The notes below the pieces were generated by a model that was given only the letters and a program-made list of their open reading frames with translations, made no database searches and was not told the origin of the DNA. From Deroplatys truncata (Eukaryota; Arthropoda; Insecta; Mantodea; Mantidae): DNA of 64,000 nt. The position numbers were made by a program, and so were the translations under genes. This document shows, in pieces, positions 10,565-20,635 of this stretch (within the stretch, counting starts at the first letter, position 1; every line of letters starts with the position of its first letter). The stretch lies in assembly GCA_030765065.1 (NCBI GenBank), contig CM060977.1, positions 91,529,795-91,593,794 on the forward strand, written 5' to 3'.

Positions 10565-10785
10565 TGGAAGCATATCTGAAACATGAAAAGAAAAGGGAAT
10601 GAGAGGAAAATGATGGAAGGAAATCGTGGTAGAAGAGAAGCCACTCCAGCATTCGCTTACCGACCAAGAAAAACTATGAAAATGTGTGAAAAAAGGTCCG
10701 AGTTGGCGGTCGACGGAAACTGAACCTGGACCTCCCGAATGTGAGCATTACACGTTACCCCGGTGCCAACTCGCTCCGTTTTCCA
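10565..10785 (-). mobile_element. S1 SINE, 5' part
   Basis: Minus strand: GAGCGAGTTGGCACCGGGGT (A-box region), then CATTCGGGAGGTCCAGGTTC with AGTTTCC (B box), then the family body (CGGTAAGCGAATGCTGGAGT). Truncated before the part that separates S1a from S1b tails. Confidence 0.7.
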
Positions 10786-11319
10786 AACGTAGCCTACACA
10801 AAGCTTGATTACATTGTTTTCAAATAATTTCTAAGGACAAAGGTGGAATAAGTACCCTAAAGCAGGCTGCAAACGACAAGCAGTGAGTCTAATCACGCTT
10901 TATTTGAGACTTTGCTGCCACTCATTTGCATTCTCCTTCGCCGCACGACATGCACAAGTTGTCAAATGTTGACGGATGGATCCATCATTACGGGAGAATA
11001 ATGTAGTCGGCAGCTGTCTGATAGGTGAAGTCATTTCCAGCTCATTTTAAAAGTCTGGGGGGTAGTGGGAGTGGTGCTATGATTGATCGGCTCTCAGCAA
11101 GCCGAGCTGGTCTGAGGCTCTCAAATAATTGAGTTTACAGTTAGATAATAATCAGTGAATACCTCGGTGATGAGCGCCTTCACTATTGTATGTGCCCTTG
11201 GTGTGCTCGTAAGAAAGCCATGTGCATATTAGAATTAAAAGCCCTTTCCCACCAATAGTAAACTGATGAGCCATTATTTCAGAAATCATTTAAGATATCG
11301 GACAAGCTTTCTCAGCTTG
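10786..11319. other. unannotated spacer
   Basis: No gene, repeat or RNA feature recognised. Confidence 0.4.
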
Positions 11320-11690
11320 AGCATGTGTGTGTGAGTGAACAGGTCAACTCAAAAAAGTAAGGCCAATTAAACAACAAAAATGGTATTTAAGTTCAGTGTC
11401 TTCTTAGGAAGAAACCACACCCTAACTACCCCTTACATAGAAACAAATCTGATGTCATACTGTCACACGGCTTTCTCTATCCTCTATCGTTTATTAGCGC
11501 GTTTACAAACTATTCTTACTAAAGCTTATTTTTCTATCTACTACATTTTAATCCAAATAAACCTTTACAGAAATAGCTACATTATACATTTCGATATAGA
11601 TACAAAGGGTACAGCGATAGTCAAATGGATGCTACACGCTGGCCTTAAAATTCCATACTGCTTCCATGATAACACGAAAAAAAAGATAAA
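11320..11690. repeat. two R1 fragments joined head to head
   Basis: 11320-11445 is a forward piece of the R1 5' part (GAACAGGTCAACTC, ATGGTATTTAAGTTCAGTG, CTAACTACCCCTTACATAG). From 11447 the sequence switches to the inverted 3' end (AAATCTGATGTCATACTGTC through GATACAAAGGGTACAGCGAT). The middle of R1 is missing, consistent with a deletion or fold-back rearrangement. Confidence 0.65.
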
Positions 11691-11704
11691 TAAATAACTA
11701 AATA

Positions 11705-11822
11705 ACTAAATAAATAAAATCTGATATACTATCCCGAAACCTTGGTTACTACACGGGACATACATTCAAACTTTACATTTATTCTCACAACACATTTACA
11801 TTTTAGATTACATCAAATATTT
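11705..11822 (-). repeat. R3 segment, left flank of a nested R1
   Basis: The inverse of 21892-21995: minus-strand TGTTGTGAGAATAAATGTAA and AGTTTGAATGTATGTCCCG. With R2 at 12758-13010 it forms the two halves of one repeat separated by an R1 insertion. Confidence 0.6.
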
Positions 11823-12757
11823 ACTTTCTCTACTACGTATAGTAAGTAGGGGAAGTATTATATTCCACCCAAAAATTCGATACCGAGATTTCACCGGAAA
11901 TAGATGTTTTCAGACCCCCTGAATCCCAAAAAAAGCATTTTTGGAAACATGTCCGTGTGTGTCTGTGTGTGAGTGTGTGTGTCTGTGAACAGCATAACTC
12001 AGAGACGAACAGTCGGATAAACACCAAACTTGGTATTTAGGTTCAGTATCTTCCAGAGATGCGACAAGAAAATCCCCTACCCCAGATTACCCTTTACGTG
12101 GAACATTTTTCGAAAATTTATATTTTCTCAAAAATGGCTTTAACGATTTTGATTAAAATATCATATGTTTAACATATTTTTATGACAAATAAAATGTATA
12201 TCTTGAATTTTCTGGGAATGTCTCCTAAAGCATTCTTCATTGTGAACGACTTTTGCATAACTGATAAACCATAAGAGATAGACAAAATTTTACTATACAA
12301 AAAATGTAGATTGCGTTAAAATACATAATTTGTCATATACATTTTTTTTGTTGAGAGAACCATTTTCGAGATATTGCTTGTTATTCCCTAAAAATTTTTA
12401 ATACTTATTTTCTCAAATGGGAATTCGTTATTCGCTTTTTGTCTTGGATATGCAAAGTGTATTAATCTGTGGTAAAGAGAATGGTGCTGCACATAGCAAC
12501 CAGCTATTAAGAGGTATGTCTGTGCTTATATTGCCCTTGCAAATACAAAACAAGGGGAACATAGTACGTCTTAAGCGATAGTCAAATGTTTTTAGAACTG
12601 GTCGCTATGTGTAAAATGTAATTCTCTTTGCATGTCAAAAGATAGTTTCTGCAAATGTTTATCTGGATTAATATGAAACAGATGGAGAATAAGAGTTTGT
12701 AAAAATAGTTTGTACAAGAGTAGAGAAGGTCATGTGAGTGTAACACATCAGATTTTT
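11823..12757 (+). repeat. R1 repeat, full length, subfamily B
   Basis: Complete from CTTTCTCTACTACGTATAG to GAGAAGGTCATGTGAGTGTAACACATCAG. The 3' half has the subfamily-B signature (GGGAATTCGTTATTCGC, ATGCAAAG, ATAGCAACCAGCTATTAAG). It is inserted between R3 and R2 sequence; the uninterrupted arrangement is at 21590-22000. Confidence 0.85.
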
Positions 12758-13010
12758 TACAGATAAAATAACTACAAATTACACAATATCTACAAAATAA
12801 TCAATAAAAATAAAAGATAAGAAGTGAATAGAAATTATTAGATTAGAGTAAAAGCGTAAACAAAACTTAATTACAATTCTATATTTATGTACACTTGCTG
12901 GAAACCAGCAAACTTAGCAACTGGTAATCTATTTAGCTGTGTTCACTGGAAACCAGCGAAAATGTACTGGTAGACAGCACAAAACCTTATACTGAGCTAC
13001 TTAATAATTT
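12758..13010 (-). repeat. R2 repeat, right flank of the nested R1
   Basis: Inverse of 21600-21890. It carries spaced CTGG...CCAG motifs (GCTGGAAACCAGCAAAC, CACTGGAAACCAGCG, TACTGGTAGACAGCAC). These short imperfect palindromes are the most conserved part. Confidence 0.65.
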
Positions 13011-13227
13011 TAATAAGCTTATTTATAGATATTTATATTTTATTTAACATTTCCCTTTATTAAAATTATAAAGTTAAAGTTATTTATAACATTTCATTGT
13101 TTTCATAATAATTATGTGAGTTATAGTAGTTTAATATTTTGTTTGATTCATTTGTGTCATTATTTATGTAATTGTGTTTGTTTGTTTATTTATTTAGCAT
13201 ATAACATTTTATTTAATCTCCATAAAG

Positions 13228-13330
13228 ATTTTTTTTTGGATCCAGGGGTCTCAAAACATGTATTTCCGGTGAAATCTCGGTATCGAATTTTTGGGTGGAA
13301 TACAATACTTCCCCTACTTACTATACGGTC
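13228..13330 (-). repeat. R1 fragment (5' end only)
   Basis: Highly conserved 100-bp block (CAAAACATGTATTTCCGGTG, GGTATCGAATTTTTGGGTGG, CCCCTACTTACTATACG), broken off abruptly at GGTCGGCTGCTC. Confidence 0.85.
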
Positions 13331-13768
13331 GGCTGCTCTTGGCACTGGGTTTTTATAAGTTCGCTTATCACAACCGCAGTTTCAGCATGCGCGTCGAGTT
13401 AAATGCCTCATTAAAAATCCTGACGCCTTATTTCGCCACAACTTGCCAAGTTGTAATCGCAGACATTTCCGGTCACACCATCCATCCATCCACCGCTGTA
13501 CTTTTCCCTACCATCGACCATAAAACCGCATTTAAAAGATTTTCTCGCTGACGAGCATCCGTTCGCACGGCATTTGCAACTGTTTAAACGCCGCTGCTTT
13601 GTCAGTATCCGTTCCCACGGTCTTTTCACGTTATCGCGCAATTTGCAGTTCTTTAACCGTGGCCGCCATTTTGAAACACACATCGACTGCTTGATCAGCA
13701 CACGGTCATTCACGTACTGCTGCTTCCCGCTGCTCATGACAATCGTTCTTTTTACTGTTTTCTACGAT

Positions 13769-14492
13769 ACTAACGTGAGCAGAACTATAACGCTTGCTAC
13801 ATGTTGCTAATAGTGGTTCAGCTTGCACTCCCACTAGGGCTTTTCGCGCAAGGTTAAGTATTTCCGCACGGCTATGTGTTTTATTAAGTGCGTGTGGAGT
13901 TAAAAACAGTGCCCCGCTAAACCTTCAACATCAGTGTCAAATATTTAAAACTATCAGTGTCGTGTGTAGTGATTTTGTGTTGTGGGGAGCATAAAATCTG
14001 AGAAACATCACGCACAAACTTTCGTCGCCAGCAACAAGTGGGTGTGTGCCCTTGTTGCACCCATTGCAATAAACTGTCAAATATGGCCGCCAACCGCACC
14101 ATCACCAGCGACATCGTAGGAGAAAAGACTAACGCGAGCAGAACTATAACGCTTGCTACATGTTGCTAATAGTCGTTCAGGTTGCACACCCCACTGGCGC
14201 TTTTCGCTGAAAGTTGAGTATTTCCGCACGGTTATGTGATTTATTAAGTGCGTGTGCAGTTAAAAACAGTGCCCCGCCACAACTTCAACATCGGTGTGAA
14301 ATATTTAAAACTATCAGTGGCGTGTGTAGTGTATTTGTGATGTGCGGTGCATAAAATCTGAGAAAAATCTCGCACAAACTTTCACGCGAGCAAGAAGTGG
14401 GTGTTGCACCCATTGCAATAAACTGTCCAATATGGCCGCCAACCTCACCCTGTGGAATATGGCCGCCGAGCGCACCATCAGCAACAGCATGG
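13769..14492. repeat. tandem duplication, period 359 bp
   Basis: Two copies starting at 13769 and 14128 share AGCAGAACTATAACGCTTGC, GTTAAAAACAGTGCCCCGC, TTTAAAACTATCAGTG and CCCATTGCAATAAACTGTC. Each ends at an ATGGCCGCC motif, which is itself doubled in the second copy (14432, 14460). The second copy ends in GCATGGTAAGTGG, which matches a splice-donor consensus. No long open frame runs through either copy. Confidence 0.8.
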
Positions 14493-14886
14493 TAAGTGGC
14501 AAAAGCCTGTCCTTCTCCTTGTATTTTCAGAGTTGTCATAAATACGAATAGAAACTTCCATTTTCGCAATCCATTATATAAAATTAATGCAAAAAACTTA
14601 TGCCAAAAACGTATTGCCATAAAAACAAATAAACAATACCTCTAAACCAAATGCGTTGAAAAGAAGTATGAACATGAAATAAGCCGACAAGCTATCATAC
14701 GGGAAAGCACGTGCTGTACACATCGTGCAAACTGACCTTGGGAACCATGCTGACGACAGCGCGACCTAGCTTGCCTGTGTGCTAACTTTCAACATGCACT
14801 TCCCAGTGTGCCAACTTACAACATGCATTGCCCTAACAAACAGCGTGCAATTTATGCCTTATCAAGAGGTATCGTTACTATTAAAT

Positions 14887-16180
14887 GTGTGTGTGTGTGC
14901 CTATTTAATTTTTATTTTCTTTTGCACTGCACACTTTTGTGTTAAAATATATATACATTTTCAGTTTTGTCATTGTGTGGCTTTTGTTTGTTAAATTTTT
15001 TTATACGCTACTATTATAGTGTGTGTGTGCCTATTTAATTTTTATTTTCTTTTGCACTGCACACTTTTGTGTTAAAATATATATACATTTTCAGTTTTGT
15101 CATTGTGTGGATTTTGTTTGTTAAATTTTTTTATACGCTACTATTATAGTGTGTGTGTCTCTATTTAATTTTTCTTTTCTTTTGCACTGCACACTTTTGT
15201 GTTAAAATATATATACATTTTCAGTTTTGTCATTGTGTGGATTTTGTTTGTTAATTTTTTTATACGCTACTATTATAGTGTGTGTGTGCGAGTATGTGCC
15301 TAGTATCCGTGCGCCGACAAGGAAAAACTTCATCATTTGCCTACCAGGCAGGGACAACCACGAAAAACCTGAAAAACCTCGAAAATTAGAAACGGCTTCG
15401 TCAACCACTACAGCAAACGCCTATCAACCAGGGAAAACCTATGAAAAAGCAGAAAGAGCTTGCATTCGTTTACCAACCACAGAAAACCCCGAAGAACTAG
15501 TTATTTTTTAAAAAAAACGAAAAAAAAACAAAAAGAAAAAAGAAAAAGACGAATAATATAAGTATGGCAACTGTAACGGGTGTGTGTGTGTGCCTATTTA
15601 ATTTTTATTTTCTTTTGCACTGCACACTTTTGTGTTAAAATATATATACATTTTCAGTTTTGTCATTGTGTGCATTTTGTTTGTTAATTTTTTATACGCT
15701 ACTATTATAGTGTGTGTGTGCGCGAGTATGTGCCTAGTATCCGTGCGCCGACAAGGGAAAACTTCATCATTTGCCTACCAGGCAGGGACAACCACGAAAA
15801 CCCTGAAAAACCTCGAAAATTACAAAGGGCTTCGTCAACCACTAAGCAAACGCCTACCAACCAGGGAAAACCTATGAAAAGTAGAAAGAGCTTGCATTCG
15901 TTTACCAACCACAGAAAACCCCGAAAAACTAGTTATTTTTTTTAAAAAAAAACGGAAAAAAAACAAAAAGAAAAAAAAGAAAAAAAGAAAAAGACGAATA
16001 ATATAAGTATGGCAACTGTAACGGGTGTGTGTGTGCCTATTTAATTTTTATTTTCCTTTGCACTGCACACTTTTGTGTTACAATATATATGCATTTTCAA
16101 TTTTGGGAAAACCTATGAAAAAGCAGAAACAGCTTGCATTCGTCTACCAACCAGAGAAAACCCCGAAACACTAGTTATTT
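14887..16180 (+). repeat. composite tandem array of 130-bp (A) and about 300-bp (B) units
   Basis: A units (GTGTGTGCCTATTTAATTTT ... TTTTGCACTGCACACTTTTG ... ACGCTACTATTATAG) start at about 14891, 15021, 15151, 15581 and 16025. B units (GAGTATGTGCCTAGTATCCG ... AAAAAGACGAATAATATAAG) lie at 15281-15577 and 15712-16022, with a partial one at 16105-16180. The order is A-A-A-B-A-B-A-b. The B unit itself contains degenerate repeats of a CTACCAACCAGGGAAAACC motif. Confidence 0.85.
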
Positions 16181-16183
16181 AAA

Positions 16184-16631
16184 ATTGCTGATGTGTTCCC
16201 GGATAGGCTTTTGCAAATCTTGTTGGTAGCAAAACTTACCTTTTCCATCACCTCCAACATACCCCACTCCCACACCTTTTTCTTTCCACCAATCATAATC
16301 TCTCTTATTCTTACCAATCAACAACTTTCATTTGTTCCTTTCCACCAATAACACCACTTCTTATTGCCACCAATCACAACTTCACACGTCACTTTCTGTT
16401 ATACTTTTTATCCCTCGTTCGCCATCTTTTCCCTCTTTCAGTCCCAACCTCCGCACAGACAACACCTCGCCGCTCCGCTCCTCTCCATCGCGTGTCCTCC
16501 ATACTCTTTTAACTTCCTTCCTTCATCTTCCACCCGAATTAACCAACAAATCACATTTCGTCTTATTTTTACCAATCAAAACACTCCACGTCACTTCCTG
16601 TTTTCCTTCATCTTTTCCTAATCCTCAATTC
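16184..16631 (+). repeat. 448-bp direct repeat, left copy
   Basis: Nearly identical to 17645-18092 at a constant offset of 1460. Shared landmarks are CTTTTGCAAATCTTGTTG, CACCTCCAACATACCCCACT, TTCGCCATCTTTTCCCTC and CACTCCACGTCACTTCCTG. Strongly pyrimidine-rich. It could be a segmental duplication or the terminal repeats of a non-autonomous element, but the ends are not TG...CA. Confidence 0.85.
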
Positions 16632-16654
16632 TATCTCCTCGTCACCATCTGTTG

Positions 16655-16870
16655 CGTTCCACATCTTTCGCATGTTGACCCTAATCTCAAACCTCTTCGT
16701 CCCTCCACTTCTTGCCTCCGCCATCTTGTTTAGTTCCCATTTTCACCACCACGCCACCGCCATCTTAGTTTAAGCTCTCCACGTTTACCTCATATTTTAT
16801 CCTCAACTTCATGCCTCCGCCATCTTATTTAGTTCCCATTTTTACCACTGCGCCTCTCATCTCCGAACCA
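16655..16870 (+). repeat. degenerate CCGCCATCTT-containing tandem repeats, left cluster
   Basis: Three imperfect units containing CCGCCATCTT(G/A)TTTAGTTCCCAT and TTTCACCACCACG-like tails, at about 16718, 16756 and 16817. The core resembles the binding site of YY1/Pleiohomeotic-type zinc-finger proteins. Confidence 0.6.
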
Positions 16871-17289
16871 GATTGCCGGCAAGAACAGATCTCGTTCATT
16901 CACACCTCGACGGTTGACTCGACAGCAGCTACTGTGAACACCTACGTCGTACACTTTTTGACCGCTTTCGACCGGCTATGAGAACCCTGCTCCTACGTAC
17001 GCTAGCGACCATTACGATGGTCCAGTACCAGGTTTTTGGTACAGTTAAATTACGTCTGTGCAAAGGGCGTCTGTACCGCTTTAAAAAACCTAGGTATATC
17101 AGTGCGTAGTGATGTTGGTTGATCTTAAAGCTGGTTAAGCATTTTCAAAAACAGTTTGCTTTTATTTTTTTCGCGTCGCGTCGCGTGAAGCTGCTGCGCT
17201 TTGGTGACGCATCAACACCAGTAACAGGTAAGTTCCACACGCATAATTATTTTTCGGGCCTGCTTGGCGTAGGAATATATCCTTTCGTG
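16871..17289. other. unannotated part of the repeat island
   Basis: Unique within the window. It contains a short GTCGCGTCGCGTGAAGCTGC stretch at 17173 but no gene was recognised. Confidence 0.4.
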
Positions 17290-17600
17290 TTTTGGTACTG
17301 TAACCTCAAATCTCCTTACCCTCCTCTTGCGTCCGCCATCTTGTTTAGTTCTCACCGCATCTCCTTGTCGCCGACCCTCCGCCATTTTTAGTTCCCACTA
17401 TTTTAACCTCGAAATCTGCTCTTCTAAGCTCTTGCTACCGCCATCTTCTTTTAGTTCCCATTCTCACCTCCGCGTCTCCTTGCCCCCACCTCTTGCGACC
17501 GCCATGTTCACCACTAACCTCGAAATTTCCTCGTCCTTAAACCTCTTGTCTCAACCATCTTGTTTAGTTCCCATTTTCGCCACCGCATCTCATATCGCCC
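17290..17600 (+). repeat. degenerate CCGCCATCTT-containing tandem repeats, right cluster
   Basis: About five units of roughly 60 bp built on TCCGCCATCTTGTTTAGTTC with variants GCCATTTTTAG, ACCGCCATCTTC, ACCGCCATGTTC and AACCATCTTG, alternating with AACCTCGAAATCT-type segments. Related to 16655-16870. Confidence 0.65.
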
Positions 17601-17644
17601 CATCTCTCTATCCACTCAACAAAACCACCATCCAACGTTCAAAA

Positions 17645-18092
17645 ATTTCTGATGAGTTCTCGACAGGCTTTTGCAAATCTTGTTGCTAGCAAAACTTACC
17701 TTTCCCATCACCTCCAACATACCCCACTCCCACACCTTTTTCTTTCCACCAATCATAATCTCTCTTATTCTTACCAATCAACAACTTTCATTTGTTCCTT
17801 TCCACCAATAACATCACTTCTTATTCCCACCAATCACAACTTCACACGTCACTTTCTGCTATACTTTTTATCCCTCGTTCGCCATCTTTTCCCTCTTTCA
17901 GTCCCGACCTCCGCACACACAACACCTCGCCACCCCGCTCCTCTCCATCACGTGTCCTCCATACTCTTTTATCTTCCTTCCTTCATCTTCCACCCCAATT
18001 AACCAAACAATCACATTTCGTCTTATTTTTACCAATCAAAACACTCCACGTCACTTCCTGTTTTTCCTTCATCTTTCCCTAATCCTCAATTC
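17645..18092 (+). repeat. 448-bp direct repeat, right copy
   Basis: Partner of 16184-16631, with scattered substitutions and small indels. Ends at CCTAATCCTCAATTCTTTT, directly before the inverted-repeat element at 18102. Confidence 0.85.
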
Positions 18093-18101
18093 TTTTAACT
18101 C

Positions 18102-18244
18102 GTCCCGGATGAACCAATTGCAATTACGATAATCCTTCCGCTCATGGCGCTTTTCAAACCTGCCGCCGTCGCACGCAGCGACACTAGCGACACTAGCGCC
18201 CCTAGCGGCAGGATTATCGTTAATCCAATTGGCTCATCCGGGAC
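18102..18244. mobile_element. 143-bp MITE-like element with about 39-bp inverted repeats
   Basis: Left arm GTCCCGGATGAACCAATTG followed by ACGATAATCCTTCCG. The right arm is its inverse (CGGCAGGATTATCGTTAATC, CCAATTGGCTCATCCGGGAC). The GC-rich centre holds a short AGCGACACT direct repeat. No clear target-site duplication was found. Confidence 0.75.
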
Positions 18245-18257
18245 TAATACTACTGAA

Positions 18258-18835
18258 TTGCCAAATATTGAACAATTCAAACCCTTAATAACGCATATAT
18301 CAGAAATGGCATATGCTACAAAAAACTTATTTGAAATAAATTGTGTGTTTTTAAAGAGATTATATTTTTTGTGCAGTACATTTTCGTTTATCGCTTAACG
18401 TTTACCAGTTATACAAGATTGTACAAAATTCCTTCGCAATGAAGAGGACTTCACAGGATATTCTGAGAGAATTTAAAATACACATTTTATTTTTCATGTA
18501 GATATGTTTATTATATACTATTTTAATAAAAATCGTTAGAGCCATTTTTTAGAAATAAAAAGTTTCGAAAACGTTCCATGTGAAGGGCAGTTTTCTTACA
18601 AAATCTTTGTATCGCATCTTTGGAAAGTACTAAACCTAAATATGAAGTTTTGTATTTATTCGTCTTTTCGTTTTTGGGTCATATTGTTCACAGGCGCGCA
18701 CATACCATTTTTTTAAAAAATACTTTTTTTTGGATTCACGGCGCCTCAAAACATCTATATCCGGTGAACTTTTGTATAGTATTTTTCGATGGAAGCAACG
18801 CTTTTCTATCTAAAGAAAGTAAAAATTTCTTTACT
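18258..18835 (-). repeat. R1 repeat, partial
   Basis: Minus-strand R1 entering in the middle (ATTGAACAATTCAAACCCTT) and running to the 5' end (CATCTATATCCGGTGAAC, TTTTCTATCTAAAGAAAGT). Confidence 0.75.
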
Positions 18836-18844
18836 TTTAATTTT

Positions 18845-19248
18845 CTGATATATAGCACTAATAATTTTCATTAATATACCATACTTTAAGATATCTGCAT
18901 GATAAATAAAATGCATATAATAAATTTTCTAGGAATAGCCTGTGAAGTCCTCTTCGATGTGAGTGTGTTTTATATAACTGGTGAACGTAAGACGCAGACA
19001 ACATTTTACTACACAAAGATCTAGATCTCCTTAAAGGACAGAATTTATTTCAAATACAAATTTTTTGTGGCGATTAACGATTTCCGAGATACTTTTTATT
19101 ATTGGTTTGAATTTTCAAACATTTATACGTTTTCAAGTGGTAAGGTATTGGTTTCTTCTCGTGATCATGCAAAGAACATGGAGTTTCAATGCCATCATAT
19201 AGCAACCCGGTTTATAAAAGTCTGACTTTCGCTTTAGACTACTGCATC
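18845..19248 (+). repeat. R1 repeat, partial, subfamily C, opposing the previous copy
   Basis: Forward R1 from TTCATTAATATACCATAC to the TCTCGTGATCATGCAAAG and AAGTCTGACTTTCGCTT blocks, then cut by the mariner starting near 19250. It lies head to head with 18258-18835. Confidence 0.7.
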
Positions 19249-19249
19249 C

Positions 19250-20555
19250 TTGTTAGGTGCCTCTGAAAGGTGCAGGTTAGGTGCCTTTGAGAATGGGCAA
19301 CAATGAATAGTGTTAAGCCAAAGAAGCTTTTCCTAACTTCAGATTGAAGTTCAGAAATACAACATACGCAAGTCTGGGCGCGCTCCAACAATGTGCATCG
19401 TCAACATTGCGTGTGTATGTATAGCAGGTGTTGCTACGCCATACGCTAGGATGGATCTCAAGCGAGAGCATTTCCGTGCTATGATTTCCTGTGACTTTAA
19501 AGTCGGTTTAGGCGAGAGAGACTGCCTTGAAAGGCTGCATCGTGCATTTGGGGATCCTTGCTCTTGTCAATCCACCATTTATCCATGGTATGCAGAATTT
19601 AGAAGAGGAAGGCATTCCCTCGAAGATGAAGACCGAGCAGTACGGCCGGCTATAGTAACAATGGATGAACATGTGGTGAAAGATGTTGCGGGAAGATCAT
19701 CATTGCAGATATGGTCAGATTCAAGAAGCCCTAAATATTGGATCGGCAGCAGTGAAAACAATCCTGAAAGAAAAACTTGACGTCAGGAAGCTCTGCAGTC
19801 GCTGAATCCCCACCACATCACAAATGAGCAGAAACAAGCACGTGTGCAATGTTGCCAGGAAATTATTGAAAAATTCAGCGGAGGAAGATCCAAAAGACAT
19901 GTTTAACATTGTAACAGGTGACGAAAGTTGGATTTACCAGTATGAACCAGAAACTAAAGACAGTCTTGGTCTGGGTCTTCGCAGGAGAAGATGCCCCAAC
20001 AAAAGTGAAGAGAACGAGAAGTGTTGGCAAAAGATGATTTGTTCCTTCCACTCAGCAAGTGGTCACATTGTGACGATTCCGCTTGAGGGACGAAAGGCTG
20101 TTACTTTCAGATGGCATACCACAAAATTTCTGCTACAGGTGTTCAACGAACTGAGAAAAAAAATCGTCCAAAGACTGATCTCATGGAATTTTGCTGCACT
20201 ATGACAATGCAGCCCATGCTACACAAGAAACAACACAATTTCTGCAGGAGTCTGATATTTGCCCAATCCTCCCGACAGTCCTGATCTGGTCCCATGTGAC
20301 TTTTTTCTATTCGTCAAAATGAAAGAAAAAGTTCGAGGTCAACGATTTCAGTCACCTGAAGCCGCAGTAGCTGTTTACGAAGAATTCATTTGCACTCTCT
20401 CCAAAGAAGAATGGCGTTCAGCATTTGAAAAATGTTTTGAAATAATGAGAAGGTATACAGAATTCAATGGAGAATATTTTAAAAAGATGCAAGGATCAGA
20501 TCTAAATTTGTAATATTTTATTGCGTCCATTCTCAAAACTTTTGGAGTGACTATG
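19250..20555 (+). mobile_element. mariner transposon, degenerate
   Basis: A 1.3-kb element with an end containing TTGAGAATGGGCAACAATG on the left and ATTCTCAAAACTTTTGGAGTGAC on the right, the expected inverted pair. It encloses the transposase pseudogene at 19451-20513. Sister copies are at 59741-60988 and, as a fragment, at 7871-8298. Confidence 0.85.
19451..20513 (+). pseudogene. mariner transposase pseudogene
   Basis: Starts MDLKREHFRAMISCDFK at 19451, with the N-terminal helices, then the catalytic region. The first aspartate is in GDESWIY (about 19918), the second in a YDNAAHAT context (about 20200), and the third in PPDSPDLVPCDFFLF (about 20259-20303), followed by KEKVRGQRFQSPE. The three D positions match a D,D34D-type mariner. 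At least three frame breaks separate the 19451-19780, 19824-20204 and 20259-20513 frames, so no active enzyme is made from this copy. Confidence 0.9.
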
Positions 20556-20635
20556 TATGCCTACAACGAAATGTGTAAATATGCGATGAACGTTTATCTT
20601 TATTAACAAGAAGTGATAGAAGAATAAGATTTTCA

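Noticed and set aside
13116..13358. Repeated frames ending in FPVKSRYRIFGW (also at 33036, 41048, 46914) as a protein family
   Set aside because: They are translations of the conserved R1 core on its minus strand; start and end differ in each copy and no upstream frame is shared.
16332..16733. Ser/Pro/Leu-rich open frames at 16332 and 17792
   Set aside because: Frames stay open because the DNA is pyrimidine-rich and lacks stop codons. The two are the duplicated 448-bp segment, not paralogous genes.
18144..18398. 84-codon frame beginning MALFKPAAVARSDTSDTSAP
   Set aside because: It spans the inverted-repeat element and then R1, two unrelated repeats, so it is a chance fusion.
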